Source: a virus
DNA: 43,243 nucleotides
IMG/VR virus record: IMGVR_UViG_3300042391_000138
Coordinates: 1 to 43,243 of that record
Reading direction: 5' to 3' (one strand)
Numbering within the stretch: the stretch's first letter is position 1; each line of letters begins with the position of its first letter. Position numbers and translations under genes: made by a program. Below the pieces are notes generated by a model. That model did no database searches, was not told where the DNA came from, and was given only the letters and a program-made list of their open reading frames with translations. Positions 24,598 through 33,143 of the stretch are shown piece by piece.

Positions 24598-26976
24598 TTA
24601 AGAAACGTTTGTAATACTTGAGCTAACCCATGCACTAACAGTTATTTTGGTATAAACCAATCCACCTGTTGAAATTTCAGGACAATATACTGATGATCCA
24701 ATAATTGCGGTAGAATAAGTTGAGTTAAGAGTAGCTAATGATAATGCAGTAGCAGTAGAGTTTTTAGCTGTTAAAGGAATATCACTTGTTAAAGCAACAG
24801 TTCCAGCTGTATTAGGTAAGCTTATTGTTTTAGATCCGCCAGTTAATGTAGCTGGGAAAGACAATATTTGTGAATTACCTGATCCATCAAACTTATTTAA
24901 AACACCGTTTCCATAAAGGCTACTAAATCCAGTAGTTGAATTACTAAATACAATATTATTATAATTAATAGTATTAACCTGTGTACCTGAACTAATAGTA
25001 TTTCCTCCGTCTATCGCTTTTTGAAGAGTAACGTCAGTTGTTAAAGCAATTGTGCCAGATGCATTTGGAAAATTAATTGTTCTTGCAGCTGTAACTGTAG
25101 ATGGAATAGTTAATAAAACAGATCCATACTGAGATGTAAAACTTACTGCATTTGAATAAATATCTGTATAATCACTACTATTTGCTACAGTTAAATATCC
25201 AGGACCAAGTGTACTACTTGATGGTCCATTTGCAAATACTATATCAGATCCACCAGTAACTGTATTTCCTAGAGCAACTGTTTGTTGTAATGTTTGAGGA
25301 GCTATATCACTTGTTAAAGCAACTGTACCATCAGCATCTGGGAACATAATAGTTCTTGGAGAAGTAATATCGTTAGGGAAAGTTAATACAATACTGTTTC
25401 CAGTAGCTTGTTTTGTATAAACTATGAAACCTGCATATATATCTATATAATTTGTACTATTTGAAACAGTTACAGTACCTGGATAAAAAGAAGCTACATT
25501 AGTTGTATTAGTTTCTGAAAGAATTATCGGAATACCATTTGTAACACTACCACCATTATTAACTACTTGTTGTAATGTTTGAGAACCTATATCACTCATT
25601 AAAGCAATAGTACCATCATTATCTGGAAGTTTAATTGTTCTGCTTGCAGTTTGAGTGTCAGCAGATAATAATTTAACTGTTTTACCAGAACTAGAAGGAA
25701 GACCAAATAATAAATATGGTTTAGCAGATCCAATTCCACCTACTAACTCTGCTTTACCACCTAAAGAATTGCTTATCTTAACAGAATCTGCTATTACAGT
25801 CATGGTATTAGAACCATTAGTTATAGTATTTCCAAAGTTAACTGTTTGTTGTAATGTTTGAGAAGATATATCGCTTGTTAAAGCAACTGTACCTGAAGCA
25901 TCTGGTAAAGTAATAGTTCTTGCTGCAGTAATATTAGTTGGAGATTTAAATTCTAGAAGGTTTGATTTTGAAAATGATATATAACCTGCGAATATGTCTG
26001 TTGTAGCTGTTAGAGATCCTACAGCTATATCTCCTGCAAATATAAAACTACTATCGTTTCCATTTTGAAAAGACATATATCTAGATCCATTAACTTGATT
26101 ACCATTATCAATTACATCTTGTAATGTTTCAGCAGAAGAAGTTCCTGGAACTCCTTGAATACCTTGAATACCTTGTGCTCCTGCAGCTCCTGCTGGACCT
26201 TGAAGACCTGCTGGACCTTGCTCTCCTTGAAGACCTTGTGCTCCTTGAGAAGCCAATAAAGCCCAATGTACTGTATCAGCAGATGGGTTAGTAGTTCCTG
26301 AAGTTGCTGCTATACAGAACCAAGAAGCTCCGTTATATGCCACAGCATCGTCTTCAGCATATGAAGTTCCTGAAGTCCAAGAACCTTGCCAGTTTAATCC
26401 TGCTGGACCAACTGTACCAGCTATACCTTGAACACCTTGAAGTCCTTGCTCACCCTGAATACCTTGAGTACCAACACCTTGAATACCTTGTTCTCCTTGT
26501 AACCCTTGAATACCTTGTAATCCTTGAGCACCTTGTAAACCTGTATTACCTTGAACACCTTGAATACCTTGCAATCCTTGAATACCTTGAGCACCTTGCA
26601 ATCCTTGTGCTCCTTGAGAAGCTAACAAAGCCCAGTGAGTAGCATCTAAATCTGGTGCAGTAGTCCCTGATGTTGCTAATATACAGAACCAAGAAGCTCC
26701 AGCATATGCTACAGCATCATCCTCTACATATGAAGATCCTGAAGTCCAAGATCCCTCCCAGTTTAATCCTGCTGGACCAACTGCACCTGGAGTACCTGGG
26801 ATACCTTGAATACCTTGAACACCTGGAACACCTTGTGCTCCCTGTCCAACAGAATTCGCTATATCTTCTATTGTAAAAGGTTCTGTTTGTTTGTTTAATA
26901 AAGCAGATCTTCTTTCTGTTAAATCTACATCTGTTGCAATCCCTATAAATCTAGTTCCACTAGGTACTTGTGCCAT
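24598..26976 (-). CDS. Collagen-like fibre with two carbohydrate-binding-like domains (possible head fibre)
   Basis: The 792-residue protein starts with a short capsid- or tail-binding segment (1-45). Collagen-like Gly-x-y runs follow at about 46-71, 121-195 and 244-278. Between them are two near-identical domains (72-118 and 194-242) with Asn-Trp-x-Gly-Ser-Trp-Thr-Ser-Gly, Asp-Asp-Ala-Val-Ala-Tyr and Trp-Phe-Cys, resembling small chitin/carbohydrate-binding modules of the CBM5/12 type. From residue 290 there are five copies of a segment ending in Pro-Asp-x-x-Gly-Thr-Val-Ala-Leu-Thr-Ser-Asp, spaced 70-90 residues, as in trimeric phage fibres. Its place between the portal-side small genes and the scaffold, far from the other fibre genes, suggests a head fibre, comparable to those encoded near the portal in crAss001, but a tail fibre is possible. 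Confidence 0.8.
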   Translation of the reverse strand: MAQVPSGTRFIGIATDVDLTERRSALLNKQTEPFTIEDIANSVGQGAQGVPGVQGIQGIPGTPGAVGPAGLNWEGSWTSGSSYVEDDAVAYAGASWFCILATSGTTAPDLDATHWALLASQGAQGLQGAQGIQGLQGIQGVQGNTGLQGAQGLQGIQGLQGEQGIQGVGTQGIQGEQGLQGVQGIAGTVGPAGLNWQGSWTSGTSYAEDDAVAYNGASWFCIAATSGTTNPSADTVHWALLASQGAQGLQGEQGPAGLQGPAGAAGAQGIQGIQGVPGTSSAETLQDVIDNGNQVNGSRYMSFQNGNDSSFIFAGDIAVGSLTATTDIFAGYISFSKSNLLEFKSPTNITAARTITLPDASGTVALTSDISSQTLQQTVNFGNTITNGSNTMTVIADSVKISNSLGGKAELVGGIGSAKPYLLFGLPSSSGKTVKLLSADTQTASRTIKLPDNDGTIALMSDIGSQTLQQVVNNGGSVTNGIPIILSETNTTNVASFYPGTVTVSNSTNYIDIYAGFIVYTKQATGNSIVLTFPNDITSPRTIMFPDADGTVALTSDIAPQTLQQTVALGNTVTGGSDIVFANGPSSSTLGPGYLTVANSSDYTDIYSNAVSFTSQYGSVLLTIPSTVTAARTINFPNASGTIALTTDVTLQKAIDGGNTISSGTQVNTINYNNIVFSNSTTGFSSLYGNGVLNKFDGSGNSQILSFPATLTGGSKTISLPNTAGTVALTSDIPLTAKNSTATALSLATLNSTYSTAIIGSSVYCPEISTGGLVYTKITVSAWVSSSITNVS
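26152..26846 (-). repeat. Collagen-type triplet repeats with a duplicated module
   Basis: Within the fibre gene, the 9-base unit seen on the plus strand as accttgaat or close variants recurs many times, encoding Gly-Ile-Gln and Gly-Leu-Gln triplets. The two embedded domain copies (about 26250-26395 and 26625-26765) are also close to identical at the DNA level. Such repeats are prone to length change by recombination or slippage. Confidence 0.85.
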
Positions 26977-26991
26977 ATCTTATCGTTTTTT

Positions 26992-27003
26992 TTTGCAAAG
27001 TTA
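26992..27003 (-). promoter_or_regulatory. Promoter box (TAACTTTGCAAA) of the fibre/capsid operon
   Basis: In the 48-base gap between 26976 and 27025, the minus strand carries TAACTTTGCAAA, a match to TAnnTTTG and to the extended box of this phage. The fibre start is 15 bases further on. A TTG lies upstream with a spacing of 25 bases, a little longer than the 17-23 usual in Flavobacteriia. Confidence 0.55.
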
Positions 27004-27024
27004 AGTATTAATTTTATATATTTT

Positions 27025-27297
27025 TTAGCAATTCCACTTGTCTAAAGCAAGCTTCTTTCTTGTTGGTTCTCCATTAGGTTTCTTCATTGGACCTGGCATT
27101 CCAGACATTCTAGCACAGAAAGATTTTCTACGCATAGCATCTTTACTTCCAGGCTTTAATTTAGAAGGAGCTGTAGTAACAGCCATCTTTAATTTACTAC
27201 CAGGATTTGCTTTTCTATAAGAAGCAACACCCTTAGCATTTAATCCACCAGTCTTACTTTTTCCCTCGGCTCTTTGCCACGCTGCTGTTTTTGCCAT
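27025..27297 (-). CDS. Short very basic protein (DUF6321/DUF5872-like)
   Basis: The 90-residue protein is rich in Lys, Arg, Gly and Ser. It has the pattern Ala-Lys-Thr-Ala-Ala-Trp-Gln-Arg, then Ser-Tyr-Arg-Lys-Ala-Asn-Pro-Gly-Ser-Lys-Leu, then Arg-Lys-Ser-Phe-Cys-Ala-Arg-Met-Ser-Gly-Met, and ends Lys-Trp-Asn-Cys. I associate this pattern with a short basic family found in aquatic phages and large DNA viruses (labelled DUF6321 or DUF5872, from memory). The charge suggests binding to DNA in the virion, but that is not established. It lies between portal and fibre genes, overlapping the end of the 50-residue basic gene by 44 bases. Confidence 0.75.
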   Translation of the reverse strand: MAKTAAWQRAEGKSKTGGLNAKGVASYRKANPGSKLKMAVTTAPSKLKPGSKDAMRRKSFCARMSGMPGPMKKPNGEPTRKKLALDKWNC

Positions 27298-27406
27298 TTA
27301 TTTTACGTTCTTGTTTAAGCATTTCGGCTGTAGGTTTCTTTCCAGAACCCCTTTTTGCACGAATGTTGTTCCACAATGAGTTTTCTACTCCTAATTTATT
27401 TATCAT
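27254..27406 (-). CDS. Tiny basic protein (50 residues) between portal and DUF6321-like gene
   Basis: ATG at 27406 overlaps the portal stop codon by one base (TAATG), and the frame runs 50 codons to a TAA at 27254-27256, 44 bases into the following gene. The product has Asn-Ser-Leu-Trp-Asn-Asn-Ile-Arg-Ala-Lys-Arg near its start and Gly-Lys-Lys-Pro-Thr-Ala-Glu-Met-Leu-Lys-Gln after it. I recall the same pattern (Leu-Trp-x-Asn-Ile-Arg-Ala-Lys-Arg-x-x-Gly) in short basic proteins of other aquatic phages. Without it about 100 bases would be empty after the portal gene. Function unknown; nucleic-acid binding is possible given the charge. Confidence 0.7.
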   Translation of the reverse strand: MINKLGVENSLWNNIRAKRGSGKKPTAEMLKQERKINGKNSSVAKSRGKK

Positions 27407-29841
27407 TATCTTGGTCCGAATTGTGAGAAATCAAACGAATCTAAGTTATCATTAGTAGATTCAAAATCTACTGGAGGTAAATTATTCTTACGTTGATCTA
27501 TCAGTTTTGATTGTTGTGTATTTTGTAAGCTAACACGTTTATCTTTAGCTTCCTCTTTCATTTTTTCTTTTTCAGTTAAAGTATTTACTTCAATACCTTT
27601 TAACTGCATCTGATAGTTAAACTCAACCTCCATCAACTTCATCTTAAGATCAGCCTCATTCTGCATCTTCTGAATATCAAAAGCAGATTCAGCTTGTTTC
27701 ACTTGAAGTTTAGATTGAGTCTCAGCTTGTAATTTTTGCATTGCATTTTGAGCAGCAGCCTGTTGAGACTGTTGTTGTATTTGACCTTGCATCTGTTGAG
27801 CTTCTTGAGCCATTTTTTGTTTCTGCTCTTCTCTCTTCTTTCTCTTTAACTTAAGAAGTTGATTAGCTAACTTAAGATTTCTAACTTCTCTAATATCAAT
27901 AGCGTCTTCTAATAGTATAGAGTCACGAGATAATGAAACTTGAATGTTTTGCTCTAACTGAGCTTTTTCTTCTTCATCAGGAGTAACTTCTATAAATATT
28001 CCAAAGTCATATATATATAGGTCTTTAATATTTTCTAATATACCAACACTATATCTTCCAATCTGATTTATAAACTCTTCTTTAAAGTCAGAGTATTCTA
28101 AAATATCAGCTACTCTATAAGAGATAGCTTCTGATAATGATCTAGTTATATATAAACTTGATTCTAATATATGTCTTGTAGCGGTATTTGAATTTAACGC
28201 AGCTAATTTTTGAACACCTACTAAAGCGTCAGGATTTGGACTAGATCCATCACGAGCTTCGTTTAATCCAGTTACATCACGAATCATTCCTAGATAGTGG
28301 TTATAACTTCCAATTAAACTCTGTAACTTACCTTGACCACTATTTGTTCCTAACTCAGAAATTGGAACTCTTGCATTATTAAATTCTCCATCACCAGTAT
28401 AACTTCTACCAATAACACTACCTGTTTGGAAGTATAATCTTAAAGCATCTTCTGGATTATATGCAGCTCCTGTTCCTAAATCAACCTCATTAATACCATC
28501 AGCATCAATAAATACACCATCAGGAACAACTTTAGCTAACACCTGTTGCATTTTTAAGTGAACGATCTGAATTAAATCAGCAAAAGGAACCATTCTTTTT
28601 ACTAATGATTCAATGTTACCTTTATACATTCTTGGAGCACATGCTACATAATTAGGGATTGCATGTTGTGTAGCAGACTTAGGTCTTACCATATTCTTAG
28701 ATAGTTCCCACTTAAGCATAATGTTAGTACCAGCTACCATTATACCGTCATACCAAACATCAATTGTTTTTTCAATTTTCTCGAAGTTACCTTCATCCAT
28801 CATCTCTTGTGGTGGGTTAAAGGTATCATCTTTAGGTATCATTTTTTCACTACCATTCTCTAAAGTTTTTTTCTTATAAACTATCTTCTTAGTAGTCTTG
28901 AAATTAAAATATAATAGTGTAGCTACATCTCTACTAAACATACTATTATCATAACCCTGTGATGAGTTATAGTAAGTATTCCATGATTGACCATACTTAG
29001 CTATTTCATCTAATTGATCATTAGTAAGCGTAGGATCTATCTTAAGAAGTTCAGTAGTATGAACTGTTTTAACTTCTCCCCAATAGAAACAATCCTTAAA
29101 GTAAGGATTCTCTGTATAGCTATAGATAACATTAGCTGGATCAACGTATTCAATACGAACACCATCACCAGGAAGGAACATATGCTTAGCCATACCAACG
29201 CCAATTGTTGCTATATCTAAATCAATACTTTTTCTAATATCATTATATTTATTATCGTCAAATATAGTATTAATAGCTTGCTCTTCTGCAATCTCTATAG
29301 CAGGCTTATAGTTAAGCTGCATGAATAATGATAACTCATCATCTGTCTCTGGAAGTTCATCTACAGGAGTATCGAATGCATCGATACCGAACTGATTCTT
29401 TACTTGAAGAAGTAAATCCTTAGCAGCCATATCTGTTTGTACAGCTTCTTGAAATTGAGAACGTTTATCTGTAGACATTGCATCTTGTGCATACGCCTTA
29501 ACTTTAAACATCCTGTCAGTCATTCCGTTTACTACAATATCAATAAACTTTGGTATAATAGGTACTGGAGTCCAGTCTAAATTTAAGTGACTTAAGTCTC
29601 CATCAACAGATAACTCATTCTTATATTTACCAACAGATTGTTCACCTCTAGCGTATAGTCTTAGTTTATGAAAGTTTGAACGTTGATCATAAAATTTACA
29701 TCCATGACTATCTTTTCTGAACCATTCATATTGAATACTTTGACCAATCCTCAATCCGTACTCATACGTCTCCTTTTCTTTATCAGAAGCAAACAGGTTT
29801 GGAAAGCTTACAGGGTTAATTTTTATACTTACGTCCTTCAT
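27406..29841 (-). CDS. Portal protein
   Basis: The 811-residue protein follows the large terminase directly (29841/29842), the usual terminase-portal order. Residues 1-650 have the mixed alpha/beta make-up of phage portals, with a Pro-Val-Pro-Ile-Ile-Pro-Lys-Phe-Ile-Asp segment near residues 92-101 and a Gly-Leu-Asn-Glu-Ala-Arg-Asp-Gly-type segment, with nearby Ser and Pro, near the centre of the second half, both familiar from portals of Bacteroidota podoviruses. The last 140 residues are Gln- and Lys-rich and helical, probably a coiled-coil barrel projecting into the capsid, as in P22-type portals. The length is at the upper end for portals and similar to that of crAss-like phages. Confidence 0.8.
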   Translation of the reverse strand: MKDVSIKINPVSFPNLFASDKEKETYEYGLRIGQSIQYEWFRKDSHGCKFYDQRSNFHKLRLYARGEQSVGKYKNELSVDGDLSHLNLDWTPVPIIPKFIDIVVNGMTDRMFKVKAYAQDAMSTDKRSQFQEAVQTDMAAKDLLLQVKNQFGIDAFDTPVDELPETDDELSLFMQLNYKPAIEIAEEQAINTIFDDNKYNDIRKSIDLDIATIGVGMAKHMFLPGDGVRIEYVDPANVIYSYTENPYFKDCFYWGEVKTVHTTELLKIDPTLTNDQLDEIAKYGQSWNTYYNSSQGYDNSMFSRDVATLLYFNFKTTKKIVYKKKTLENGSEKMIPKDDTFNPPQEMMDEGNFEKIEKTIDVWYDGIMVAGTNIMLKWELSKNMVRPKSATQHAIPNYVACAPRMYKGNIESLVKRMVPFADLIQIVHLKMQQVLAKVVPDGVFIDADGINEVDLGTGAAYNPEDALRLYFQTGSVIGRSYTGDGEFNNARVPISELGTNSGQGKLQSLIGSYNHYLGMIRDVTGLNEARDGSSPNPDALVGVQKLAALNSNTATRHILESSLYITRSLSEAISYRVADILEYSDFKEEFINQIGRYSVGILENIKDLYIYDFGIFIEVTPDEEEKAQLEQNIQVSLSRDSILLEDAIDIREVRNLKLANQLLKLKRKKREEQKQKMAQEAQQMQGQIQQQSQQAAAQNAMQKLQAETQSKLQVKQAESAFDIQKMQNEADLKMKLMEVEFNYQMQLKGIEVNTLTEKEKMKEEAKDKRVSLQNTQQSKLIDQRKNNLPPVDFESTNDNLDSFDFSQFGPR

Positions 29842-32094
29842 TTATCTTATTATTTCGCTATGGGTTCCGCTATTATTATACTTTGCAAAGTTAAATATTA
29901 TTTTCGATTCTTTTTTGACTTGAGTGTACATGTTTTTTTGATTAGCCATAATAGCTAATCCTGAGCTAATTGCAGCATCAAACTTTGTTCTATTGTTTAT
30001 ATCAAACCTAGCCCACTCTTCAATAGTCCTTGAGAAATACATTGATCCCATCTCATCTGAGTCTCTATATGTACCCTCTAAATCAAGACCTACGTACTTC
30101 TCTATATACGATTCAATAGCAGATGCGTGTGACTGTTTAACGTCTTCTGAGGAGTTAGGTATACCTCCAAGTTCCTTCTCTGTCTTTGATAAGTTTATAA
30201 AACTTTTATCAGGTCTATTCATTGAGAATCCTCTATATCCTCTATTCTTAAAGTGGTATAAAAGTCTTGGTTTATTGTTCTCTACAAGGATTGGCATTCC
30301 ATAGAATATACAAGCCATAAGAACATCTTCAAAGAATATCTCAGCTGTCTGAGGTCTTGCTATATACTCTAAGAAGAAGTGATTACTAGGTGCATTATCC
30401 ATATTGAACTTAGTAAGTCCATGAAGGGATCCATTAGATCCTCCACCACCTACAGTACCAGATATATCATAAGGGTCACATCCAAACGCTCCGATATGAT
30501 CGTTCCCTGGATACTTGTTACCGTTCTTATAAACTATGTTATTCTGCAATCCCTTCTCTGGAATCCACGAGACTGTAAATCTGCCTCTAGGATCTGGAGT
30601 CCAAACTACCTTAGTATCCTTCTCTCCATTTAACCAACTGAATGACCCCTTTGTAAGAACCCTATCTTTAATAAGAGAGTCGTTATAATCGATCTGTTGG
30701 TATAGTTTAGTTAAGTTAAATATAGATGCCTTGCTCTCATCTCTAAACGCATGTGACTCTGTTCTTGAGAACTGTCTATAGAATTCATTAAGTGCATCAG
30801 CATCACTCTTCAAAGAAGCAACCTCATTCTCCCAGTAATCGATAGCGCCATCTGTGATCATATTACCATCGATACCAAGCACTGGTTTAGCTGGCTTTCT
30901 GAATACAGGCATACCGTATCTATCTATGTAACCCTCAAAGTTCCACTCCATTGGTATATACAATGAGTACATACCAGACTTAGTTTGACCATTGGCATTA
31001 CGAGTCTTAATATTAGATTCTTCGTAAAGCTTCTTAAAGTTAGCCCCTCCTTTTTCCAGTGAGTTAGGAGTAGAACCCATCATACACTTACCAATAATCT
31101 TAGAACCTAACCTAAGACACGTCTTAGTTACACGCCAGTTATTAAGGATGTTATCGGGTTTAATCCACTTACCAGATTCATCATGAACTAGTAGAAGTAG
31201 TTTCTCACCATCATAACTGTTATCTGCTGTATTTTTCCAGTCAATAGTAGTATCAAGACCCTTTATCTCTTCAGTGGTCTCGTTATTTTCATACATGTTC
31301 TTCTTGGTAATCTTAGCTGCAGGAACTCTAAAGGCAAGTTCTGTCTTTGGTTTATCCATACCGTCCTGTATAGGCTTGAAGAAGAATGGATAGTTACTTA
31401 TAATAGGAACTACCTTATTGGTAAACATTGTCTTAGCATCGTTACCAGTCTTTGATAGTATCCCAAGTCTTGCATCTTTTGCAAGTGTTCCTGTGTTAGA
31501 TAGTTCATTAGATCCCATAAACGAGAATCCAGAACGTCTAATCTTTAGGTACACCATTCCAAACGATCTTGGATCAGCCTTACATGCCTCCCAGAATATA
31601 TAGTATATCCTATTGGCTTCACGATAGTCTGGAAGACCAACGTCAATCTTAGTCCATTGAATATACATGTAGTGAGATCCTGTAATGTATGTAGTAACAC
31701 CATTATTCATAAAGAAAAAACCATTCTCTCTCCTGTCAAACTCTTCCTCAATATAATCAACCCACTTGTCTTTAAATACTTTAGGCATTGTATGCCAGTT
31801 AAAGATGGTCTTTATATTGCTAAGTTCCTTAGGATATTCGAACGGTTCCCAGTACTGATTCTCAGGTTTTTTGTCGCGTTTATATACTATATTTGCGACA
31901 AAAGGGAGAGCTATATTTAGTCCGTTTATGTTATAGATATCTCCAATGGTACCGTCCTTAGAGATGACTACCATATCATACTTCTCATTATAACCATAAT
32001 CCCAAGACTTGCTCTTGTTTTTATTTACAAGAACCTGTGGTGGAATATGATCATGAACTATAGTATATAAACTATTTTGATCTTCGCTCTGCAA
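29842..32094 (-). CDS. terL: Terminase large subunit (TerL)
   Basis: The 750-residue protein has both TerL domains. In the ATPase, an adenine-binding region and Walker-A-like loop lie at 184-197 (Arg-Arg-Ser-Gly-Phe-Ser-Phe-Met-Gly-Ser-Asn-Glu), and Walker B is at 299-306, ending in Asp305-Glu306. The Walker A lacks the classical Gly-Lys-Ser/Thr end, as is common in TerLs, where a Lys or Arg is at the start of the loop. In the RNase-H-like nuclease, the acidic residues are Asp540 (Gly-Cys-Asp-Pro-Tyr-Asp), Glu605 (Leu-Val-Glu-Asn-Asn) and Asp706 (Phe-Asp-Ala-Ala-Ile-Ser-Ser-Gly). It cuts and packages concatemeric DNA into the procapsid through the portal. It overlaps the upstream small gene by 23 bases. 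Confidence 0.9.
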   Translation of the reverse strand: MQSEDQNSLYTIVHDHIPPQVLVNKNKSKSWDYGYNEKYDMVVISKDGTIGDIYNINGLNIALPFVANIVYKRDKKPENQYWEPFEYPKELSNIKTIFNWHTMPKVFKDKWVDYIEEEFDRRENGFFFMNNGVTTYITGSHYMYIQWTKIDVGLPDYREANRIYYIFWEACKADPRSFGMVYLKIRRSGFSFMGSNELSNTGTLAKDARLGILSKTGNDAKTMFTNKVVPIISNYPFFFKPIQDGMDKPKTELAFRVPAAKITKKNMYENNETTEEIKGLDTTIDWKNTADNSYDGEKLLLLVHDESGKWIKPDNILNNWRVTKTCLRLGSKIIGKCMMGSTPNSLEKGGANFKKLYEESNIKTRNANGQTKSGMYSLYIPMEWNFEGYIDRYGMPVFRKPAKPVLGIDGNMITDGAIDYWENEVASLKSDADALNEFYRQFSRTESHAFRDESKASIFNLTKLYQQIDYNDSLIKDRVLTKGSFSWLNGEKDTKVVWTPDPRGRFTVSWIPEKGLQNNIVYKNGNKYPGNDHIGAFGCDPYDISGTVGGGGSNGSLHGLTKFNMDNAPSNHFFLEYIARPQTAEIFFEDVLMACIFYGMPILVENNKPRLLYHFKNRGYRGFSMNRPDKSFINLSKTEKELGGIPNSSEDVKQSHASAIESYIEKYVGLDLEGTYRDSDEMGSMYFSRTIEEWARFDINNRTKFDAAISSGLAIMANQKNMYTQVKKESKIIFNFAKYNNSGTHSEIIR
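29882..29893 (-). promoter_or_regulatory. Promoter box (TAACTTTGCAAA) ahead of the portal gene
   Basis: Inside the last codons of the terminase gene the minus strand reads TAACTTTGCAAA, identical over 12 bases to the box before the collagen-like fibre gene. The portal ATG is 40 bases downstream. No TTG at the standard distance is seen. It would give the portal and the following genes their own transcript. Confidence 0.5.
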
Positions 32095-32359
32095 ATCCTT
32101 GTATTTTATTTTCTTCTTTTACGTTTACAGAAGATTCATCAGAAAGTTTCTCTCTTTCTAACTCTATCCTGTTTAAAATTTCAAAGGCATCAAAAATTGC
32201 TAATTTTTTAGCTGAAGCAGCATTCTTTAGTTTATCTGCTGATAGATCTGTTCCATCGTCTTCAGGTTTTAGTATCTGATCTGATGCAACCTTTATAAGT
32301 TCCATTACAGCCTTTTCTCCAGCATTTATAATTTGTAATTTGATTTCTTTTAATTCCAT
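32072..32359 (-). CDS. Small helical protein, candidate terminase small subunit
   Basis: This 95-residue protein lies immediately ahead of TerL and overlaps it by 23 bases, so their translation is probably coupled. It is helical and charged, with a central pattern Lys-Leu-Lys-Asn-Ala-Ala-x-Ala-Lys-Lys-Leu-Ala-Ile-Phe-Asp-Ala-Phe-Glu-Ile-Leu that I recall from genes in the same place in other Bacteroidota phages. A small terminase subunit is expected here, but no DNA-binding helix-turn-helix is obvious, so the function is inferred from position and size only. Confidence 0.6.
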   Translation of the reverse strand: MELKEIKLQIINAGEKAVMELIKVASDQILKPEDDGTDLSADKLKNAASAKKLAIFDAFEILNRIELEREKLSDESSVNVKEENKIQGFAERRSK

Positions 32360-32916
32360 TTTATTGTAATGTTATTTGTGAACATCCTATATAACTTTTC
32401 GTCATTTATGTAGAATGGATATTCGCTATTTGGCTCAAATGAGACCTCATCTCCAACAGATAGACCTAGATCTACTAATTCTTGATTTATGTACTCTATT
32501 GTTCCAATAAGAGGCTCTTCTTGAGTGTTCTTGTATATTATAGATTCCTTTGCTTTAACTGGTCTGATAAAACAATACTTTGAATGAGCATTCCATTTAT
32601 TTTCATGAAAATACATAAAGAACTGTTCATTGTCAACCATAAACAAATCATCCTTAAGATAGCTTGCTCCACTCTTCTCTCTACCTTTCATATCATAATA
32701 TAATTTAAATACATTATGATGTACAAGAAGCAAATCACCAGGAACGATATCTCCATTATACCCAACAGGAGTAGCTGTAACTACTCCTATTCTATTGGAT
32801 ACGGTATGGTCTTCTTGGGATGTGCTTACAATTAAGTTAATACCACCAATTTCTTTAGTGTTATTATATCGCTTGCCATCTAATGGCTTAACGATAAAGC
32901 AATAAGGAGATTTCAT
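32350..32916 (-). CDS. Tandem GroES-like (co-chaperonin fold) protein
   Basis: The 188-residue protein reads as two GroES-like halves. The first (residues 1-105) opens with a Tyr-Cys-Phe-Ile-Val-Lys-Pro-Leu strand, has Ile-Gly-Gly-Ile in the place of a mobile loop, Arg-Ile-Gly-Val-Val-Thr-Ala-Thr-Pro and Val-Pro-Gly-Asp-Leu-Leu-Leu-Val, then a long insert. The second (107-188) opens with Tyr-Cys-Phe-Ile-Arg-Pro-Val, then Ile-Gly-Thr-Ile-Glu-Tyr-Ile and Leu-Ser-Val-Gly-Asp-Glu-Val-Ser-Phe. Both repeat the strand, 'G-x-V' strand and 'x-G-D' turn order of GroES and T4 gp31. A role in capsid folding with the host GroEL is an inference. It overlaps the next gene by ten bases. Confidence 0.6.
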   Translation of the reverse strand: MKSPYCFIVKPLDGKRYNNTKEIGGINLIVSTSQEDHTVSNRIGVVTATPVGYNGDIVPGDLLLVHHNVFKLYYDMKGREKSGASYLKDDLFMVDNEQFFMYFHENKWNAHSKYCFIRPVKAKESIIYKNTQEEPLIGTIEYINQELVDLGLSVGDEVSFEPNSEYPFYINDEKLYRMFTNNITIKWN

Positions 32917-33140
32917 TAGAAATTTATATTATATTCTATAGATACTGGCATGTTAGAGTTGAACTCCTTCCAAAGCATAACCTCTTGAGAGTCGTTCTCT
33001 ATCCAAATTTTAAAACTATCCTTTGATTCATCAAAAAATATAAGATGAATCTTATGGGATCCGTTTAAAACATCCTGTCCATGAATATAACTCATAGCAT
33101 TCTTATAGTCTGGACCTATAGATATTTTACGAATATCCAT
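32916..33140 (-). CDS. Small conserved hypothetical protein
   Basis: The 74-residue protein begins with Asp-Ile-Arg-Lys-Ile-Ser-Ile-Gly-Pro-Asp-Tyr-Lys-Asn-Ala-Met-Ser-Tyr and has alternating hydrophobic residues, suggesting a small beta-sandwich. I recall near-identical N-termini in short proteins of other flavobacterial phages next to the GroES-like gene. Its stop overlaps the start of the GroES-like gene by one base, so the two are probably translated together. No function is known to me. Confidence 0.7.
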   Translation of the reverse strand: MDIRKISIGPDYKNAMSYIHGQDVLNGSHKIHLIFFDESKDSFKIWIENDSQEVMLWKEFNSNMPVSIEYNINF

Positions 33141-33143
33141 CGG

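Noticed and set aside
26304-26642. Plus-strand open frame with Leu/Tyr/Glu repeats
   Set aside because: It is the reverse-strand reading of the collagen-type triplet repeats; the repetition explains the lack of stop codons.
26152-26846. Regular short repeats suggesting a CRISPR or tandem-repeat array
   Set aside because: The repeats keep the 9-base period of Gly-x-y codons in a long coding frame, with no unique spacers.
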